From the NCBI GenBank assembly GCA_958295665.1, contig OY282560.1, positions 149,565,745 to 149,629,744 on the forward strand: a stretch of DNA of 64,000 nt, written 5' to 3'. Of the stretch, positions 9,819 to 24,398 are shown in pieces (positions within the stretch are counted from its first letter, which is position 1; each line of letters begins with the position of its first letter). Below the pieces are notes generated by a model that was given only the letters and a program-made list of their open reading frames with translations, did not search any database and was not told where the DNA came from. The DNA comes from Tipula vernalis (lineage: Eukaryota > Arthropoda > Insecta > Diptera > Tipulidae). Position numbers and translations under genes: made by a program.

Positions 9819-11548
9819 CTTGTGGGCTATAGCACAGTTGATTTTCAATAAAATTTAATTTTCTAAGAAATGTTTTGAAATAATCGAGCAACCAAAATGA
9901 AAATTGTCACAGCAATTACAGGTCCCGAAACCTATTGATAGAGGTATCAACCATCGTAATCGGATCATTTTAGATTTTAGCCGCCCAAAAACTTGTGGGC
10001 TATGGCACAGTTGATTTTCAATAAAATTGAATTTTCTAAGAAATGTTTAGAAATAATCGAGCAATCAAAATTAAAATTGTCACAGCTTTAACAGGTCCCG
10101 TAACCTATTGATTGAGGTATCAACCATCGTAATCGGGTCATTTTAGATTTTAGCCGCCCAAAAACTTGTGGGCTATAGCACAGTTGATCTTCAATAAAAT
10201 TGAATTTTCTAAGAAATGTTTAGAAATAATCGAGTAATCAAAATGAAAATTGTCACAGCAATAACAGGTCCCGAAACCTATTGATAGAGGTATCAACCAT
10301 CGTAATAGGATCATTTTAGATTTTAGCCGCCCAAAAACTTGTGGGCTATAGCACAGTTGATTTTCAATAAAATTGAATTTTCTAAGAAATGTTTAGAAAT
10401 AATAGAGTAATCAAAATGAAAATTGTCACAGCAATTACAGGTCCCGAAACCTATTGATAGAGGTATCAACCATCGTAATAGGATCATTTTAGATTTTAGC
10501 CGCCCAAAAACTTGTGGGCTATAGCACAGTTGATTTTCAATAAAATTGAATTTTCTAAGAAATGTTTAGAAATAATCGAGCAATCAAAATGAAAATTGTC
10601 ACAGTAATTACAGGTCCCGAAACCTATTTATAGAGGTATCAACCATCGTAATAGGATCATTTTAGATTTTAGCCGCCCAAAAACTTGTGGGCTATAGCAC
10701 AGTTGATTTTCAATAAAATTGAATTTTCTAAGAAATGTTTAGAAATAATCGAGTAATCAAAATGAAAATTGTCACAGCAATTACAGGTCCCGAAACCTAT
10801 TGATAGAGGTATCAACCATCGTAATAGGATCATTTTTGATTTTAGCCGCACAAAAACTTGTGGGCTATAGCACAGTTGATTTTCAATAAAATTGAATTTT
10901 CTAAGAAATGTTTAGAAATAATCGAGTAATCAAAATGAAAATTGTCACAGCAATTACAGGTCCCGAAACCTATTTATAGAGGTATCAACCATCGTAATCG
11001 GATCATTTTAGATTTTAGCCGCCCAAAAACTTGTGGGCTATAGCACAGTTGATTTTCAATAAAATTGAATTTTCTAAGAAATGTTTAGAAATAATCGAGA
11101 AATCAAAATGAAAATTGTCACAGTAATTACAGGTCCCGAAACCTATTGATAGAGGTATCAACCATCGTAATCGGATCATTTTAGATTTTAGCCGCCCAAA
11201 AACTTGTGGGCTATAGCACAGTTGATTTTCAATAAAATTTAATTTTCTAAGAAATGTTTTGAAATAATCGAGCAACCAAAATGAAAATTGTCACAGCAAT
11301 TACAGGTCCCGAAACCTATTGATAGAGGTATCAACCATCGTAATCGGATCATTTTAGATTTTAGCCGCCCAAAAACTTGTGGGCTATGGCACAGTTGATT
11401 TTCAATAAAATTGAATTTTCTAAGAAATGTTTAGAAATAATCGAGCAATCAAAATGAAAATTGTCATAGCTTTAACAGGTCCCGTAACCTATTGATTGAG
11501 GTATCAACCATCGTAATCGGGTCATTTTAGATTTTAGCCGCCCAAAAA
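9819..11548 (+). repeat. mixed satellite segment between tetramer and heptamer blocks
   Basis: Ten monomers with mixed variants. The rare change cccgtaacc occurs at 10101 and 11485, exactly 8 monomers (1384 bp) apart. The gatctt variant first appears here (near 10188) and is then common to about 19.7 kb. The partial tetramer at 10684-11202 is embedded. Confidence 0.75.
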
Positions 11549-13624
11549 CTTGTGGGCTATAGCACAGTTGATCTTCAATAAAATTGAATTTTCTAAGAAA
11601 TGTTTAGAAATAATCGAGCAATCAAAATAAAAATTTTCACAGCAATTACAGGTCCCGAAACCTATTTATAGAGGTATCAACCATCGTAATCGGATCATTT
11701 TAGATTTTAGCCGCCCAAAAACTTGTGGGCTATAGCACAGTTGATTTTCAATAAAATTTAATTTTCTAAGAAATGTTTTGAAATAATCGAGCAACCAAAA
11801 TGAAAATTGTCACAGCAATTACAGGTCCCGAAACCTATTGATAGAGGTATCAACCATCGTAATCGGATCATTTTAGATTTTAGCCGCCCAAAAACTTGTG
11901 GGCTATGGCACAGTTGATTTTCAATAAAATTGAATTTTCTAAGAAATGTTTAGAAATAATCGAGCAATCAAAATTAAAATTGTCACAGCTATAACAGGTC
12001 CCGAAACCTATTGATTGAGGTATCAACCATCGTAATCGGGTCATTTTAGATTTTAGCCGCCCAAAAACTTGTGGGCTATAGCACAGTTGATCTTCAATAA
12101 AATTTAATTTTCTAAGAAATGTTTTGAAATAATCGAGTAATCAAAATGAAAATTGTCACAGCAATTACAGGTCCCGAAACCTATTTATAGAGGTATCAAC
12201 CATCGTAATCGGATCATTTTAGATTTTAGCCGCCCAAAAACTTGTGGGCTATGGCACAGTTGATTTTCAATAAAATTGAATTTTCTAAGAAATGTTTAGA
12301 AATAATCGAGCAATCAAAATGAAAATTGTCACAGCTATAAAAGGTCCCGAAACCTATTGATTGAGGTATCAACCATCGTAATCGGGTCATTTTAGATTTT
12401 AGCCGCCCAAAAACTTGTGGGCTATAGCACAGTTGATCTTCAATAAAATTGAATTTTCTAAGAAATGTTTAGAAATAATCGAGCAATCAAAATGAAAATT
12501 GTCACAGCAATTACAGGTCCCGAAACCTATTTATAGAGGTATCAACCATCGTAATCGGATCATTTTAGATTTTAGCCGCCCAAAAACTTGTGGGCTATAG
12601 CACAGTTGATTTTCAATAAAATTGAATTTTCTAAGAAATGTTTAGAAATAATCGAGAAATCAAAATGAAAATTGTCACAGTAATTACAGGTCCCGAAACC
12701 TATTGATAGAGGTATCAACCATCGTAATCGGATCATTTTAGATTTTAGCCGCCCAAAAACTTGTGGGCTATAGCACAGTTGATCTTCAATAAAATTGAAT
12801 TTTCTAAGAAATGTTTAGAAATAATCGAGCAATCAAAATAAAAATTTTCACAGCAATTACAGGTCCCGAAACCTATTTATAGAGGTATCAACCATCGTAA
12901 TCGGATCATTTTAGATTTTAGCCGCCCAAAAACTTGTGGGCTATAGCACAGTTGATTTTCAATAAAATTTAATTTTCTAAGAAATGTTTTGAAATAATCG
13001 AGCAACCAAAATGAAAATTGTCACAGCAATTACAGGTCCCGAAACCTATTGATAGAGGTATCAACCATCGTAATCGGATCATTTTAGATTTTAGCCGCCC
13101 AAAAACTTGTGGGCTATGGCACAGTTGATTTTCAATAAAATTGAATTTTCTAAGAAATGTTTAGAAATAATCGAGCAATCAAAATTAAAATTGTCACAGC
13201 TATAACAGGTCCCGAAACCTATTGATTGAGGTATCAACCATCGTAATCGGGTCATTTTAGATTTTAGCCGCCCAAAAACTTGTGGGCTATAGCACAGTTG
13301 ATCTTCAATAAAATTTAATTTTCTAAGAAATGTTTTGAAATAATCGAGTAATCAAAATGAAAATTGTCACAGCAATTACAGGTCCCGAAACCTATTTATA
13401 GAGGTATCAACCATCGTAATCGGATCATTTTAGATTTTAGCCGCCCAAAAACTTGTGGGCTATGGCACAGTTGATTTTCAATAAAATTGAATTTTCTAAG
13501 AAATGTTTAGAAATAATCGAGCAATCAAAATGAAAATTGTCACAGCTATAAAAGGTCCCGAAACCTATTGATTGAGGTATCAACCATCGTAATCGGGTCA
13601 TTTTAGATTTTAGCCGCCCAAAAA
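11549..13624 (+). repeat. heptameric higher-order repeat (1211 bp), one full and one partial copy
   Basis: Seven monomers at 11549-12759 recur from 12760; the second copy holds the first five before the order changes at 13625. Marker: the rare aaataaaaattttcac at about 11625 and 12836, 1211 bp apart. Other monomers carry ttttgaaat with caacc, ggctatggc with ctataac, and ctataaaagg. The marker returns near 16120, 26 monomers from its first site. Confidence 0.85.
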
Positions 13625-15700
13625 CTTGTGGGCTATAGCACAGTTGATCTTCAATAAAATTGAATTTTCTAAGAAATGTTTAGAAATAATCGAGCAATCA
13701 AAATGAAAATTGTCATAGTAATTACAGGTCCCGAAACCTATTGATTGAGGTATCAACCATCGTAATCGGGTCATTTTAGATTTTAGCCGCCCAAAAACTT
13801 GTGGGCTATAGCACAGTTGATCTTCAATAAAATTTAATTTTCTAAGAAATGTTTTGAAATAATCGAGTAATCAAAATGAAAATTGTCACAGCAATTACAG
13901 GTCCCGAAACCTATTTATAGAGGTATCAACCATCGTAATCGGATCATTTTAGATTTTAGCCGCCCAAAAACTTGTGGGCTATGGCACAGTTGATTTTCAA
14001 TAAAATTGAATTTTCTAAGAAATGTTTAGAAATAATCGAGCAATCAAAATGAAAATTGTCACAGCTATAAAAGGTCCCGAAACCTATTGATTGAGGTATC
14101 AACCATCGTAATCGGGTCATTTTAGATTTTAGCCGCCCAAAAACTTGTGGGCTATAGCACAGTTGATCTTCAATAAAATTGAATTTTCTAAGAAATGTTT
14201 AGAAATAATCGAGAAATCAAAATGAAAATTGTCACAGTAATTACAAGTCCCGAAACCTATTGATAGAGGTATCAACCATCGTAATCGGATCATTTTAGAT
14301 TTTAGCCGCCCAAAAACTTGTGGGCTATGGCACAGTTGATTTTCAATAAAATTGAATTTTCTAAGAAATGTTTAGAAATAATCGAGCAATCAAAATGAAA
14401 ATTGTCACAGCTATAAAAGGTCCCGAAACCTATTGATTGAGGTATCAACCATCGTAATCGGGTCATTTTAGATTTTAGCCGCCCAAAAACTTGTGGGCTA
14501 TAGCACAGTTGATCTTCAATAAAATTGAATTTTCTAAGAAATGTTTAGAAATAATCGAGCAATCAAAATGAAAATTGTCATAGTAATTACAGGTCCCGAA
14601 ACCTATTGATTGAGGTATCAACCATCGTAATCGGGTCATTTTAGATTTTAGCCGCCCAAAAACTTGTGGGCTATAGCACAGTTGATCTTCAATAAAATTT
14701 AATTTTCTAAGAAATGTTTTGAAATAATCGAGTAATCAAAATGAAAATTGTCACAGCAATTACAGGTCCCGAAACCTATTTATAGAGGTATCAACCATCG
14801 TAATCGGATCATTTTAGATTTTAGCCGCCCAAAAACTTGTGGGCTATGGCACAGTTGATTTTCAATAAAATTGAATTTTCTAAGAAATGTTTAGAAATAA
14901 TCGAGCAATCAAAATGAAAATTGTCACAGCTATAAAAGGTCCCGAAACCTATTGATTGAGGTATCAACCATCGTAATCGGGTCATTTTAGATTTTAGCCG
15001 CCCAAAAACTTGTGGGCTATAGCACAGTTGATCTTCAATAAAATTGAATTTTCTAAGAAATGTTTAGAAATAATCGAGAAATCAAAATGAAAATTGTCAC
15101 AGTAATTACAAGTCCCGAAACCTATTGATAGAGGTATCAACCATCGTAATCGGATCATTTTAGATTTTAGCCGCCCAAAAACTTGTGGGCTATGGCACAG
15201 TTGATTTTCAATAAAATTGAATTTTCTAAGAAATGTTTAGAAATAATCGAGCAATCAAAATGAAAATTGTCACAGCTATAAAAGGTCCCGAAACCTATTG
15301 ATTGAGGTATCAACCATCGTAATCGGGTCATTTTAGATTTTAGCCGCCCAAAAACTTGTGGGCTATAGCACAGTTGATCTTCAATAAAATTGAATTTTCT
15401 AAGAAATGTTTAGAAATAATCGAGCAATCAAAATGAAAATTGTCATAGTAATTACAGGTCCCGAAACCTATTGATTGAGGTATCAACCATCGTAATCGGG
15501 TCATTTTAGATTTTAGCCGCCCAAAAACTTGTGGGCTATAGCACAGTTGATCTTCAATAAAATTTAATTTTCTAAGAAATGTTTTGAAATAATCGAGTAA
15601 TCAAAATGAAAATTGTCACAGCAATTACAGGTCCCGAAACCTATTTATAGAGGTATCAACCATCGTAATCGGATCATTTTAGATTTTAGCCGCCCTAAAA
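13625..15700 (+). repeat. pentameric higher-order repeat (865 bp), two full copies and two further monomers
   Basis: Copies 13625-14489 and 14490-15354, then two more monomers. Markers at exactly 865-bp spacing: gtcatagtaatt near 13713, 14578 and 15443; tacaagtccc near 14242 and 15107. The monomer with ctataaaagg occurs twice per pentamer, giving the 3,2,3,2 spacing seen. Confidence 0.9.
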
Positions 15701-16738
15701 CTTGTGGGCTATAGCACAGTTGATTTTCAATAAAATTTAATTTTCTAAGAAATGTTTTGAAATAATCGAGCAACCAAAATGAAAATTGTCACAGCAATTA
15801 CAGGTCCCGAAACCTATTGATAGAGGTATCAACCATCGTAATCGGATCATTTTAGATTTTAGCCGCCCAAAACCTTGTGGGCTATGGCACAGTTGATTTT
15901 CAATAAAATTGAATTTTCTAAGAAATGTTTAGAAATAATCGAGCAATCAAAATTAAAATTGTCACAGCTATAACAGGTCCCGAAACCTATTGATTGAGGT
16001 ATCAACCATCGTAATCGGGTCATTTTAGATTTTAGCCGCCCAAAAACTTGTGGGCTATAGCACAGTTGATCTTCAATAAAATTGAATTTTCTAAGAAATG
16101 TTTAGAAATAATCGAGCAATCAAAATAAAAATTTTCACAGCAATTACAGGTCCCGAAACCTATTTATAGAGGTATCAACCATCGTAATCGGATCATTTTA
16201 GATTTTAGCCGCCCAAAAACTTGTGGGCTATAGCACAGTTGATTTTCAATAAAATTTAATTTTCTAAGAAATGTTTTGAAATAATCGAGCAACCAAAATG
16301 AAAATTGTCACAGCAATTACAGGTCCCGAAACCTATTGATAGAGGTATCAACCATCGTAATCGGATCATTTTAGATTTTAGCCGCCCAAAAACTTGTGGG
16401 CTATGGCACAGTTGATTTTCAATAAAATTGAATTTTCTAAGAAATGTTTAGAAATAATCGAGCAATCAAAATTAAAATTGTCACAGCTATAACAGGTCCC
16501 GAAACCTATTGATTGAGGTATCAACCATCGTAATCGGGTCATTTTAGATTTTAGCCGCCCAAAAACTTGTGGGCTATAGCACAGTTGATCTTCAATAAAA
16601 TTGAATTTTCTAAGAAATGTTTAGAAATAATCGAGCAATCAAAATGAAAATTGTCACAGCAATTACAGGTCCCGAAACCTATTGATAGAGGTATCAACCA
16701 TCGTAATCGGATCATTTTAGATTTTAGCCGCCCAAAAA
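15701..16738 (+). repeat. trimeric higher-order repeat, two copies (519 bp)
   Basis: Copies 15701-16219 and 16220-16738. Monomer order: ttttgaaat with caacc; ggctatggc with ttaaaattg and ctataac; then gatctt. They differ in the third monomer, which has aaataaaaattttcac only in the first copy, and in single changes such as aaaccttg near 15870. Confidence 0.8.
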
Positions 16739-18122
16739 CTTGTGGGCTATAGCACAGTTGATTTTCAATAAAATTGAATTTTCTAAGAAATGTTTAGAAA
16801 TAATCGAGCAATCAAAATGAAAATTGTCACAGCAATTACAGGTCCCGAAACCTATTGATAGAGGTATCAACCATCGTAATCGGATCATTTTAGATTTTAG
16901 CCGCCCTAAAACTTGTGGGCTATAGCACAGTTGATTTTCAATAAAATTGAATTTTCTAAGAAATGTTTAGAAATAATCGAGCAATCAAAATGAAAATTGT
17001 CACAGCAATTACAGGTCCCGAAACCTATTGATAGAGGTATCAACCATCGTAATTGGATTATTTTAGATTTTAGCCGCCCAAAAACTTGTGGGCTATAGCA
17101 CAGTTGATTTTCAATATAATTGAATTTTCTAAGAAATGTTTAGAAATAATCGAGCAATCAAAATGAAAATTTTCACAGCTATAACAGGTCCCGAAACCTA
17201 TTGATTGAGGTATCAACCATCGTAATCGGGTCATTTAAGATTTTAGCCGCCCAAAAACTTGTGGGCTATAGCACAGTTGATCTTCAATAAAATTGAATTT
17301 TCTAAGAAATGTTTAGAAATAATCGAGCAATCAAAATGAAAATTGTCACAGCAATTACAGGTCCCGAAACCTATTGATAGAGGTATCAACCATCGTAATT
17401 GGATCATTTTAGATTTTAGCCGCCCAAAAACTTGTGGGCTATAGCACAGTTGATCTTCAATAAAATTGAATTTTCTAAGAAATGTTTAGAAATAATCGAG
17501 CAATCAAAATGAAAATTGTCACAGCAATTACAGGTCCCGAAACCTATTGATAGACGTATCAACCATCGTAATCGGATCATTTTAGATTTTAGCCGCCCTA
17601 AAACTTGTGGGCTATAGCACAGTTGATTTTCAATAAAATTGAATTTTCTAAGAAATGTTTAGAAATAATCGAGCAATCAAAATGAAAATTGTCACAGCAA
17701 TTACAGATCCCGAAACCTATTGATAGAGGTATCAACCATCGTAATTGGATTATTTTAGATTTTAGCCGCCCAAAAACTTGTGGGCTATAGCACAGTTGAT
17801 TTTCAATATAATTGAATTTTCTAAGAAATGTTTAGAAATAATCGAGCAATCAAAATGAAAATTTTCACAGCTATAACAGGTCCCGAAACCTATTGATTGA
17901 GGTATCAACCATCGTAATCGGGTCATTTAAGATTTTAGCCGCCCAAAAACTTGTGGGCTATAGCACAGTTGATCTTCAATAAAATTGAATTTTCTAAGAA
18001 ATGTTTAGAAATAATCGAGCAATCAAAATGAAAATTGTCACAGCAATTACAGGTCCCGAAACCTATTGATAGAGGTATCAACCATCGTAATTGGATCATT
18101 TTAGATTTTAGCCGCCCAAAAA
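16739..18122 (+). repeat. tetrameric higher-order repeat of a second type, two copies (692 bp)
   Basis: Copies 16739-17430 and 17431-18122. Order: monomer ending ccctaaa; monomer with aattggatta; monomer with caatataattg and tttcacagct (17171 and 17863) and tttaagattt; monomer with gatctt and aattggatc. Its variants differ from the tetramer at 8435-9818, so the two arose separately. The second copy has a private cagatccc near 17703. Confidence 0.87.
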
Positions 18123-21100
18123 CTTGTGGGCTATAGCACAGTTGATCTTCAATAAAATTGAATTTTCTAAGAAATGTTTAGAAATAATCGAGCAATCAAA
18201 ATTAAAATTGTCACAGCTATAACAGGTCCCGAAACCTATTGATTGAGGTATCAACCATCGTAATCGGGTCATTTTAGATTTTAGCCGCCCAAAAACTTGT
18301 GGGCTATAGCACAGTTGATCTTCAATAAAATTGAATTTTCTAAGAAATGTTTAGAAATAATCGAGCAATCAAAATGAAAATTGTCACAGCAATTACAGGT
18401 CCCGAAACCTATTGATAGAGGTATCAACCATCGTAATCGGATCATTTTAGATTTTAGCCGCCCTAAAACTTGTGGGCTATAGCACAGTTGATTTTCAATA
18501 AAATTGAATTTTCTAAGAAATGTTTAGAAATAATCGAGCAATCAAAATGAAAATTGTCACAGCTATAACAGGTCCCGAAACCTATTGATTGAGGTATCAA
18601 CCATCGTAATCGGGTCATTTTAGATTTTAGCCGCCCAAAAACTTGTGGGCTATAGCACAGTTGATCTTCAATAAAATTGAATTTTCTAAGAAATGTTTAG
18701 AAATAATCGAGCAATCAAAATGAAAATTGTCACAGCAATTACAGGTCCCGAAACCTATTGATAGAGGTATCAACCATCGTAATCGGATCATTTTAGATTT
18801 TAGCCGCCCAAAAACTTGTGGGCTATAGCACAGTTGATTTTCAATAAAATTGAATTTTCTAAGAAATGTTTAGAAATAATCGAGCAATCAAAATGAAAAT
18901 TGTCACAGCAATTACAGGTCCCGAAACCTATTGATAGAGGTATCAACCATCGTAATCGGATCATTTTAGATTTTAGCCGCCCTAAAACTTGTGGGCTATA
19001 GCACAGTTGATTTTCAATAAAATTGAATTTTCTAAGAAATGTTTAGAAATAATCGAGCAATCAAAATGAAAATTGTCACAGCAATTACAGGTCCCGAAAC
19101 CTATTGATAGAGGTATCAACCATCGTAATTGGATTATTTTAGATTTTAGCCGCCCAAAAACTTGTGGGCTATAGCACAGTTGATTTTCAATATAATTGAA
19201 TTTTCTAAGAAATGTTTAGAAATAATCGAGTAATCAAAATGAAAATTGTCACAGCAATTACAGGTCCCGAAACCTATTGATAGAGGTATCAACCATCGTA
19301 ATCGGATCATTTTAGATTTTAGCCGCCCAAAAACTTGTGGGCTATAGCAAAGTTGATTTTCAATAAAATTGAATTTTCTAAGAAATGTTTAGAAATAATC
19401 GAGCAATCAAAATGAAAATTGTCACAGCAATTACAGGTCCCGAAACCTATTGATAGAGGTATCAACCATCGTAATCGGATCATTTTAGATTTTAGCCGCC
19501 CAAAAACTTGTGGGCTATAGCACAGTTGATTTTCAATAAAATTGAATTTTCTAAGAAATGTTTAGAAATAATCGAGCAATCAAAATGAAAATTGTCACAG
19601 CTATAACAGGTCCCGAAACCTATTGATTGAGGTATCAACCATCGTAATCGGGTCATTTTAGATTTAAGCCGCCCAAAAACTTGTGGGCTATAGCACAGTT
19701 GATCTTCAATAAAATTGAATTTTCTAAGAAATGTTCAGAAATAATCGAGCAATCAAAATGAAAATTGTCACAGCAATTACAGGTCCCGAAACCTATTGAT
19801 AGAGGTATCAACCATCGTAATCGGATCATTTTAGATTTTAGCCGCCCAAAAACTTGTGGGCTATAGCACAGTTGATTTTCAATAAAATTGAATTTTCTAA
19901 GAAATGTTTAGAAATAATCGAGTAATCAAAATGAAAATTGTCACAGCAATTACAGGTCCCGAAACCTATTGATAGAGGTATCAACCATCGTAATCGGATC
20001 ATTTTAGATTTTAGCCGCCCTAAAACTTGTGGGCTATAGCACAGTTGATTTTCAATAAAATTGAATTTTCTAAGAAATGTTTAGAAATAATCGAGCAATC
20101 AAAATGAAAATTGTCACAGCAATTACAGGTCCCGAAACCTATTGATAGAGGTATCAACCATCGTAATTGGATTATTTTAGATTTTAGCCGCCCAAAAACT
20201 TGTGGGCTATAGCACAGTTGATTTTCAATATAATTGAATTTTCTAAGAAATGTTTAGAAATAATCGAGTAATCAAAATGAAAATTGTCACAGCAATTACA
20301 GGTCCCGAAACCTATTGATAGAGGTATCAACCATCGTAATAGGATCATTTTAGATTTTAGCCGCCCAAAAACTTGTGGGCTATAGCACAGTTGATTTTCA
20401 ATAAAATTGAATTTTCTAAGAAATGTTTAGAAATAATCGAGTAATCAAAATGAAAATTGTCACAGCAATTACAGGTCCCGAAACCTATTGATAGAGGTAT
20501 CAACCATCGTAATCGGATCATTTTAGATTTTAGCCGCCCTAAAACTTGTGGGCTATAGCACAGTTGATTTTCAATAAAATTGAATTTTCTAAGAAATGTT
20601 TAGAAATAATCGAGTAATCAAAATGAAAATTGTCACAGCAATTACAGGTCCCGAAACCTATTGATAGAGGTATCAACCATCGTAATCGGATCATTTTAGA
20701 TTTTAGCCGCCCTAAAACTTGTGGGCTATAGCACAGTTGATTTTCAATAAAATTGAATTTTCTAAGAAATGTTTAGAAATAATCGAGCAATCAAAATGAA
20801 AATTGTCACAGTAATTACAGGTCCCGAAACCTATTTATAGAGGTATCAACCATCGTAATCGGATCATTTTAGATTTTAGCCGCCCAAAAACTTGTGAGCT
20901 ATACCACAGTTGATTTTCAATAAAATTTAATTTTCTAAGAAATGTTTTGAAATAATAATCGAGCAACCAAAATGAAAATTGTCACAGCAATTACAGGTCC
21001 CGAAACCTATTGATAGAGGTATCAACCATCGTAATCGGATCATTTTAGATTTTAGCCGCCCAAAAACTTGTGGGCTATGGCACAGTTGATTTTCAATAAA

Positions 21101-24100
21101 ATTGAATTTTCTAAGAAATGTTTAGAAATAATCGAGCAATCAAAATGAAAATTGTCACAGCTATAACAGGTCCCGAAACCTATTGATTAAGGTATCAACC
21201 ATCGTAATTGGATCATTTTAGATTTTAGCCGCCCAAAAACTTGTGGGCTATAGCACAGTTGATTTTCAATATAATTGAATTTTCTAAGAAATGTTTAGAA
21301 ATAATCGAGTAATCAAAATGAAAATTGTCACAGCAATTACAGGTCCCGAAACCTATTGATAGAGGTATCAACCATCGTAATCGGATCATTTTAGATTTTA
21401 GCCGCCCAAAAACTTGTGGGCTATAGCACAGTTGATTTTCAATAAAATTGAATTTTCTAAGAAATGTTTAGAAATAATCGAGCAATCAAAATGAAAATTG
21501 TCACAGCAATTACAGGTCCCGAAACCTATTGATAGAGGTATCAACCATCGTAATTGGATCATTTTAGATTTTAGCCGCCCAAAAACTTGTGGGCTATAGC
21601 ACAGTTGATTTTCAATATAATTGAATTTTCTAAGAAAAGTTTAGAAATAATCGAGTAATCAAAATGAAAATTGTCACAGCAATTACAGGTCCCGAAACCT
21701 ATTGATAGAGGTATCAACCATCGTAATCGGATCATTTTAGATTTTAGCCGCCCAAAAACTTGTGGGCTATAGCACAGTTGATTTTCAATAAAATTGAATT
21801 TTCTAAGAAATGTTTAGAAATAATCGAGTAATCAAAATGAAAATTGTCACAGCAATTACAGGTCCCGAAACCTATTGATAGAGGTATCAACCATCGTAAT
21901 AGGATCATTTTAGATTTTAGCCGCCCAAAAACTTGTGGGCTATAGCACAGTTGATTTTCAATAAAATTGAATTTTCTAAGAAATGTTTAGAAATAATCGA
22001 GCAATCAAAATGAAAATTGTCACAGTAATTACAGGTCCCGAAACCTATTTATAGAGGTATCAACCATCGTAATCGGATCATTTTAGATTTTAGCCGCCCA
22101 AAAACTTGTGGGCTATAGCACAGTTGATTTTCAATAAAATTAAATTTTCTAAGAAATGTTTAGAAATAATCGAGAAATCAAAATGAAAATTGTCACAGTA
22201 ATTACAGGTCCCGAAACCTATTTATAGAGGTATCAACCATCGTAATCGGATCATTTTAGATTTTAGCCGCCCAAAAACTTGTGGGCTATAGCACAGTTGA
22301 TTTTCAATAAAATTGAATTTTCTAAGAAATGTTTAGAAATAATCGAGCAATCAAAATGAAAATTGTCACAGCAATTACAGGTCCCGAAACCTATTGATAG
22401 AGGTATCAACCATCGTAATTGGATCATTTTAGATTTTAGCCGCCCAAAAACTTGTGGGCTATAGCACAGTTGATTTTCAATATAATTGAATTTTCTAAGA
22501 AAAGTTTAGAAATAATCGAGTAATCAAAATGAAAATTGTCACAGCAATTACAGGTCCCGAAACCTATTGATAGAGGTATCAACCATCGTAATCGGATCAT
22601 TTTAGATTTTAGCCGCCCAAAAACTTGTGGGCTATAGCACAGTTGATTTTCAATAAAATTGAATTTTCTAAGAAATGTTTAGAAATAATCGAGAAATCAA
22701 AATGAAAATTGTCACAGTAATTACAGGTCCCGAAACCTATTGATAGAGGTATCAACCATCGTAATCGGATCATTTTAGATTTTAGCCGCCCAAAAACTTG
22801 TGGGCTATAGCACAGTTGATTTTCAATAAAATTAAATTTTCTAAGAAATGTTTAGAAATAATCGAGAAATCAAAATGAAAATTGTCACAGTAATTACAGG
22901 TCCCGAAACCTATTTATAGAGGTATCAACCATCGTAATTGGATCATTTTAGATTTTAGCCGCCCAAAAACTTGTGGGCTATAGCACAGTTGATTTTCAAT
23001 ATAATTGAATTTTCTAAGAAATGTTTAGAAATAATCGAGTAATCAAAATGAAAATTGTCACAGCAATTACAGGTCCCGAAACCTATTGATAGAGGTATCA
23101 ACCATCGTAATCGGATCATTTTAGATTTTAGCCGCCCAAAAACTTGTGGGCTATAGCACAGTTGATTTTCAATAAAATTGAATTTTCTAAGAAATGTTTA
23201 GAAATAATCGAGTAATCAAAATGAAAATTGTCACAGCAATTACAGGTCCCGAAACCTATTGATAGAGGTATCAACCATCGTAATCGGATCATTTTAGATT
23301 TTAGCCGCCCTAAAACTTGTGGGCTATAGCACAGTTGATTTTCAATAAAATTGAATTTTCTAAGAAATGTTTAGAAATAATCGAGCAATCAAAATGAAAA
23401 TTGTCACAGCAATTACAGGTCCCGAAACCTATTTATAGAGGTATCAACCATCGTAATCGGATCATTTTAGATTTTAGCCGCCCAAAAACTTGTGAGCTAT
23501 GGCACAGTTGATTTTCAATAAAATTGAATTTTCTAAGAAATGTTTAGAAATAATCGAGAAATCAAAATTAAAATTGTCACAGCTATAACAGGTCCCGAAA
23601 CCTATTGATTAAGGTATCAACCATCGAAATCGGGTCATTTTAGATTTTAGCCGCCCAAAAACTTGTGGGCTATAGCACAGTTGATCTTCAATAAAATTGA
23701 ATTTGCTAAGAAATGTTTAGAAATAATCGAGCAATCAAAATGAAAATTGTCACAGCAATTACAGGTCCCGAAACCTATTGATAGAGGTATCAACCATCGT
23801 AATCGGATCATTTTAGATTTTAGCCGCCCAAAAACTTGTGGGCTATGGCACAGTTGATTTTCAATAAAATTGAATTTTCTAAGAAATGTTTAGAAATAAT
23901 CGAGAAATCAAAATTAAAATTGTCACAGCTATAACAGGTCCCGAAACCTATTGATTAAGGTATCAACCATCGAAATCGGGTCATTTTAGATTTTAGCCGC
24001 CCAAAAACTTGTGGGCTATAGCACAGTTGATCTTCAATAAAATTGAATTTGCTAAGAAATGTTTAGAAATAATCGAGCAATCAAAATGAAAATTGTCACA

Positions 24101-24398
24101 GCAATTACAGGTCCCGAAACCTATTGATAGAGGTATCAACCATCGTAATCGGATCATTTTAGATTTTAGCCGCCCTAAAACTTGTGGGCTATAGCACAGT
24201 TGATTTTCAATAAAATTGAATTTTCTAAGAAATGTTTAGAAATAATCGAGCAATCAAAATGAAAATTGTCACAGCAATTACAGGTCCCGAAACCTATTGA
24301 TAGAGGTATCAACCATCGTAATTGGATCATTTTAGATTTTAGCCGCCCAAAAACTTGTGGGATATAGCACAGTTGATTTTCAATATAATTGAATTTTT
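18123..24398 (+). repeat. satellite segment with mixed short-period structure
   Basis: A transition from the gatctt-rich left part to the caatataattg, ccctaaa and tttatag variants of the right part. Contains the first 176-bp monomer (20891-21066). A dimer is locally duplicated: the rare atttgctaag occurs at 23701 and 24047, 346 bp apart. The stretch around 20.4-21.0 kb reappears around 25.4-26.0 kb at a shift of 5020 bp (29 monomers plus 3 bp). Confidence 0.75.

Noticed and set aside
7787..11275. Recurring - strand ORFs of 60-92 codons in the satellite (for example 8420-8602, 9112-9294, 10669-10851, 11015-11275)
   Set aside because: They are the same monomer read in one frame where stops happen to be mutated. 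Monomer length is not divisible by three, the frame is lost in neighbours, and no protein family is recognisable.
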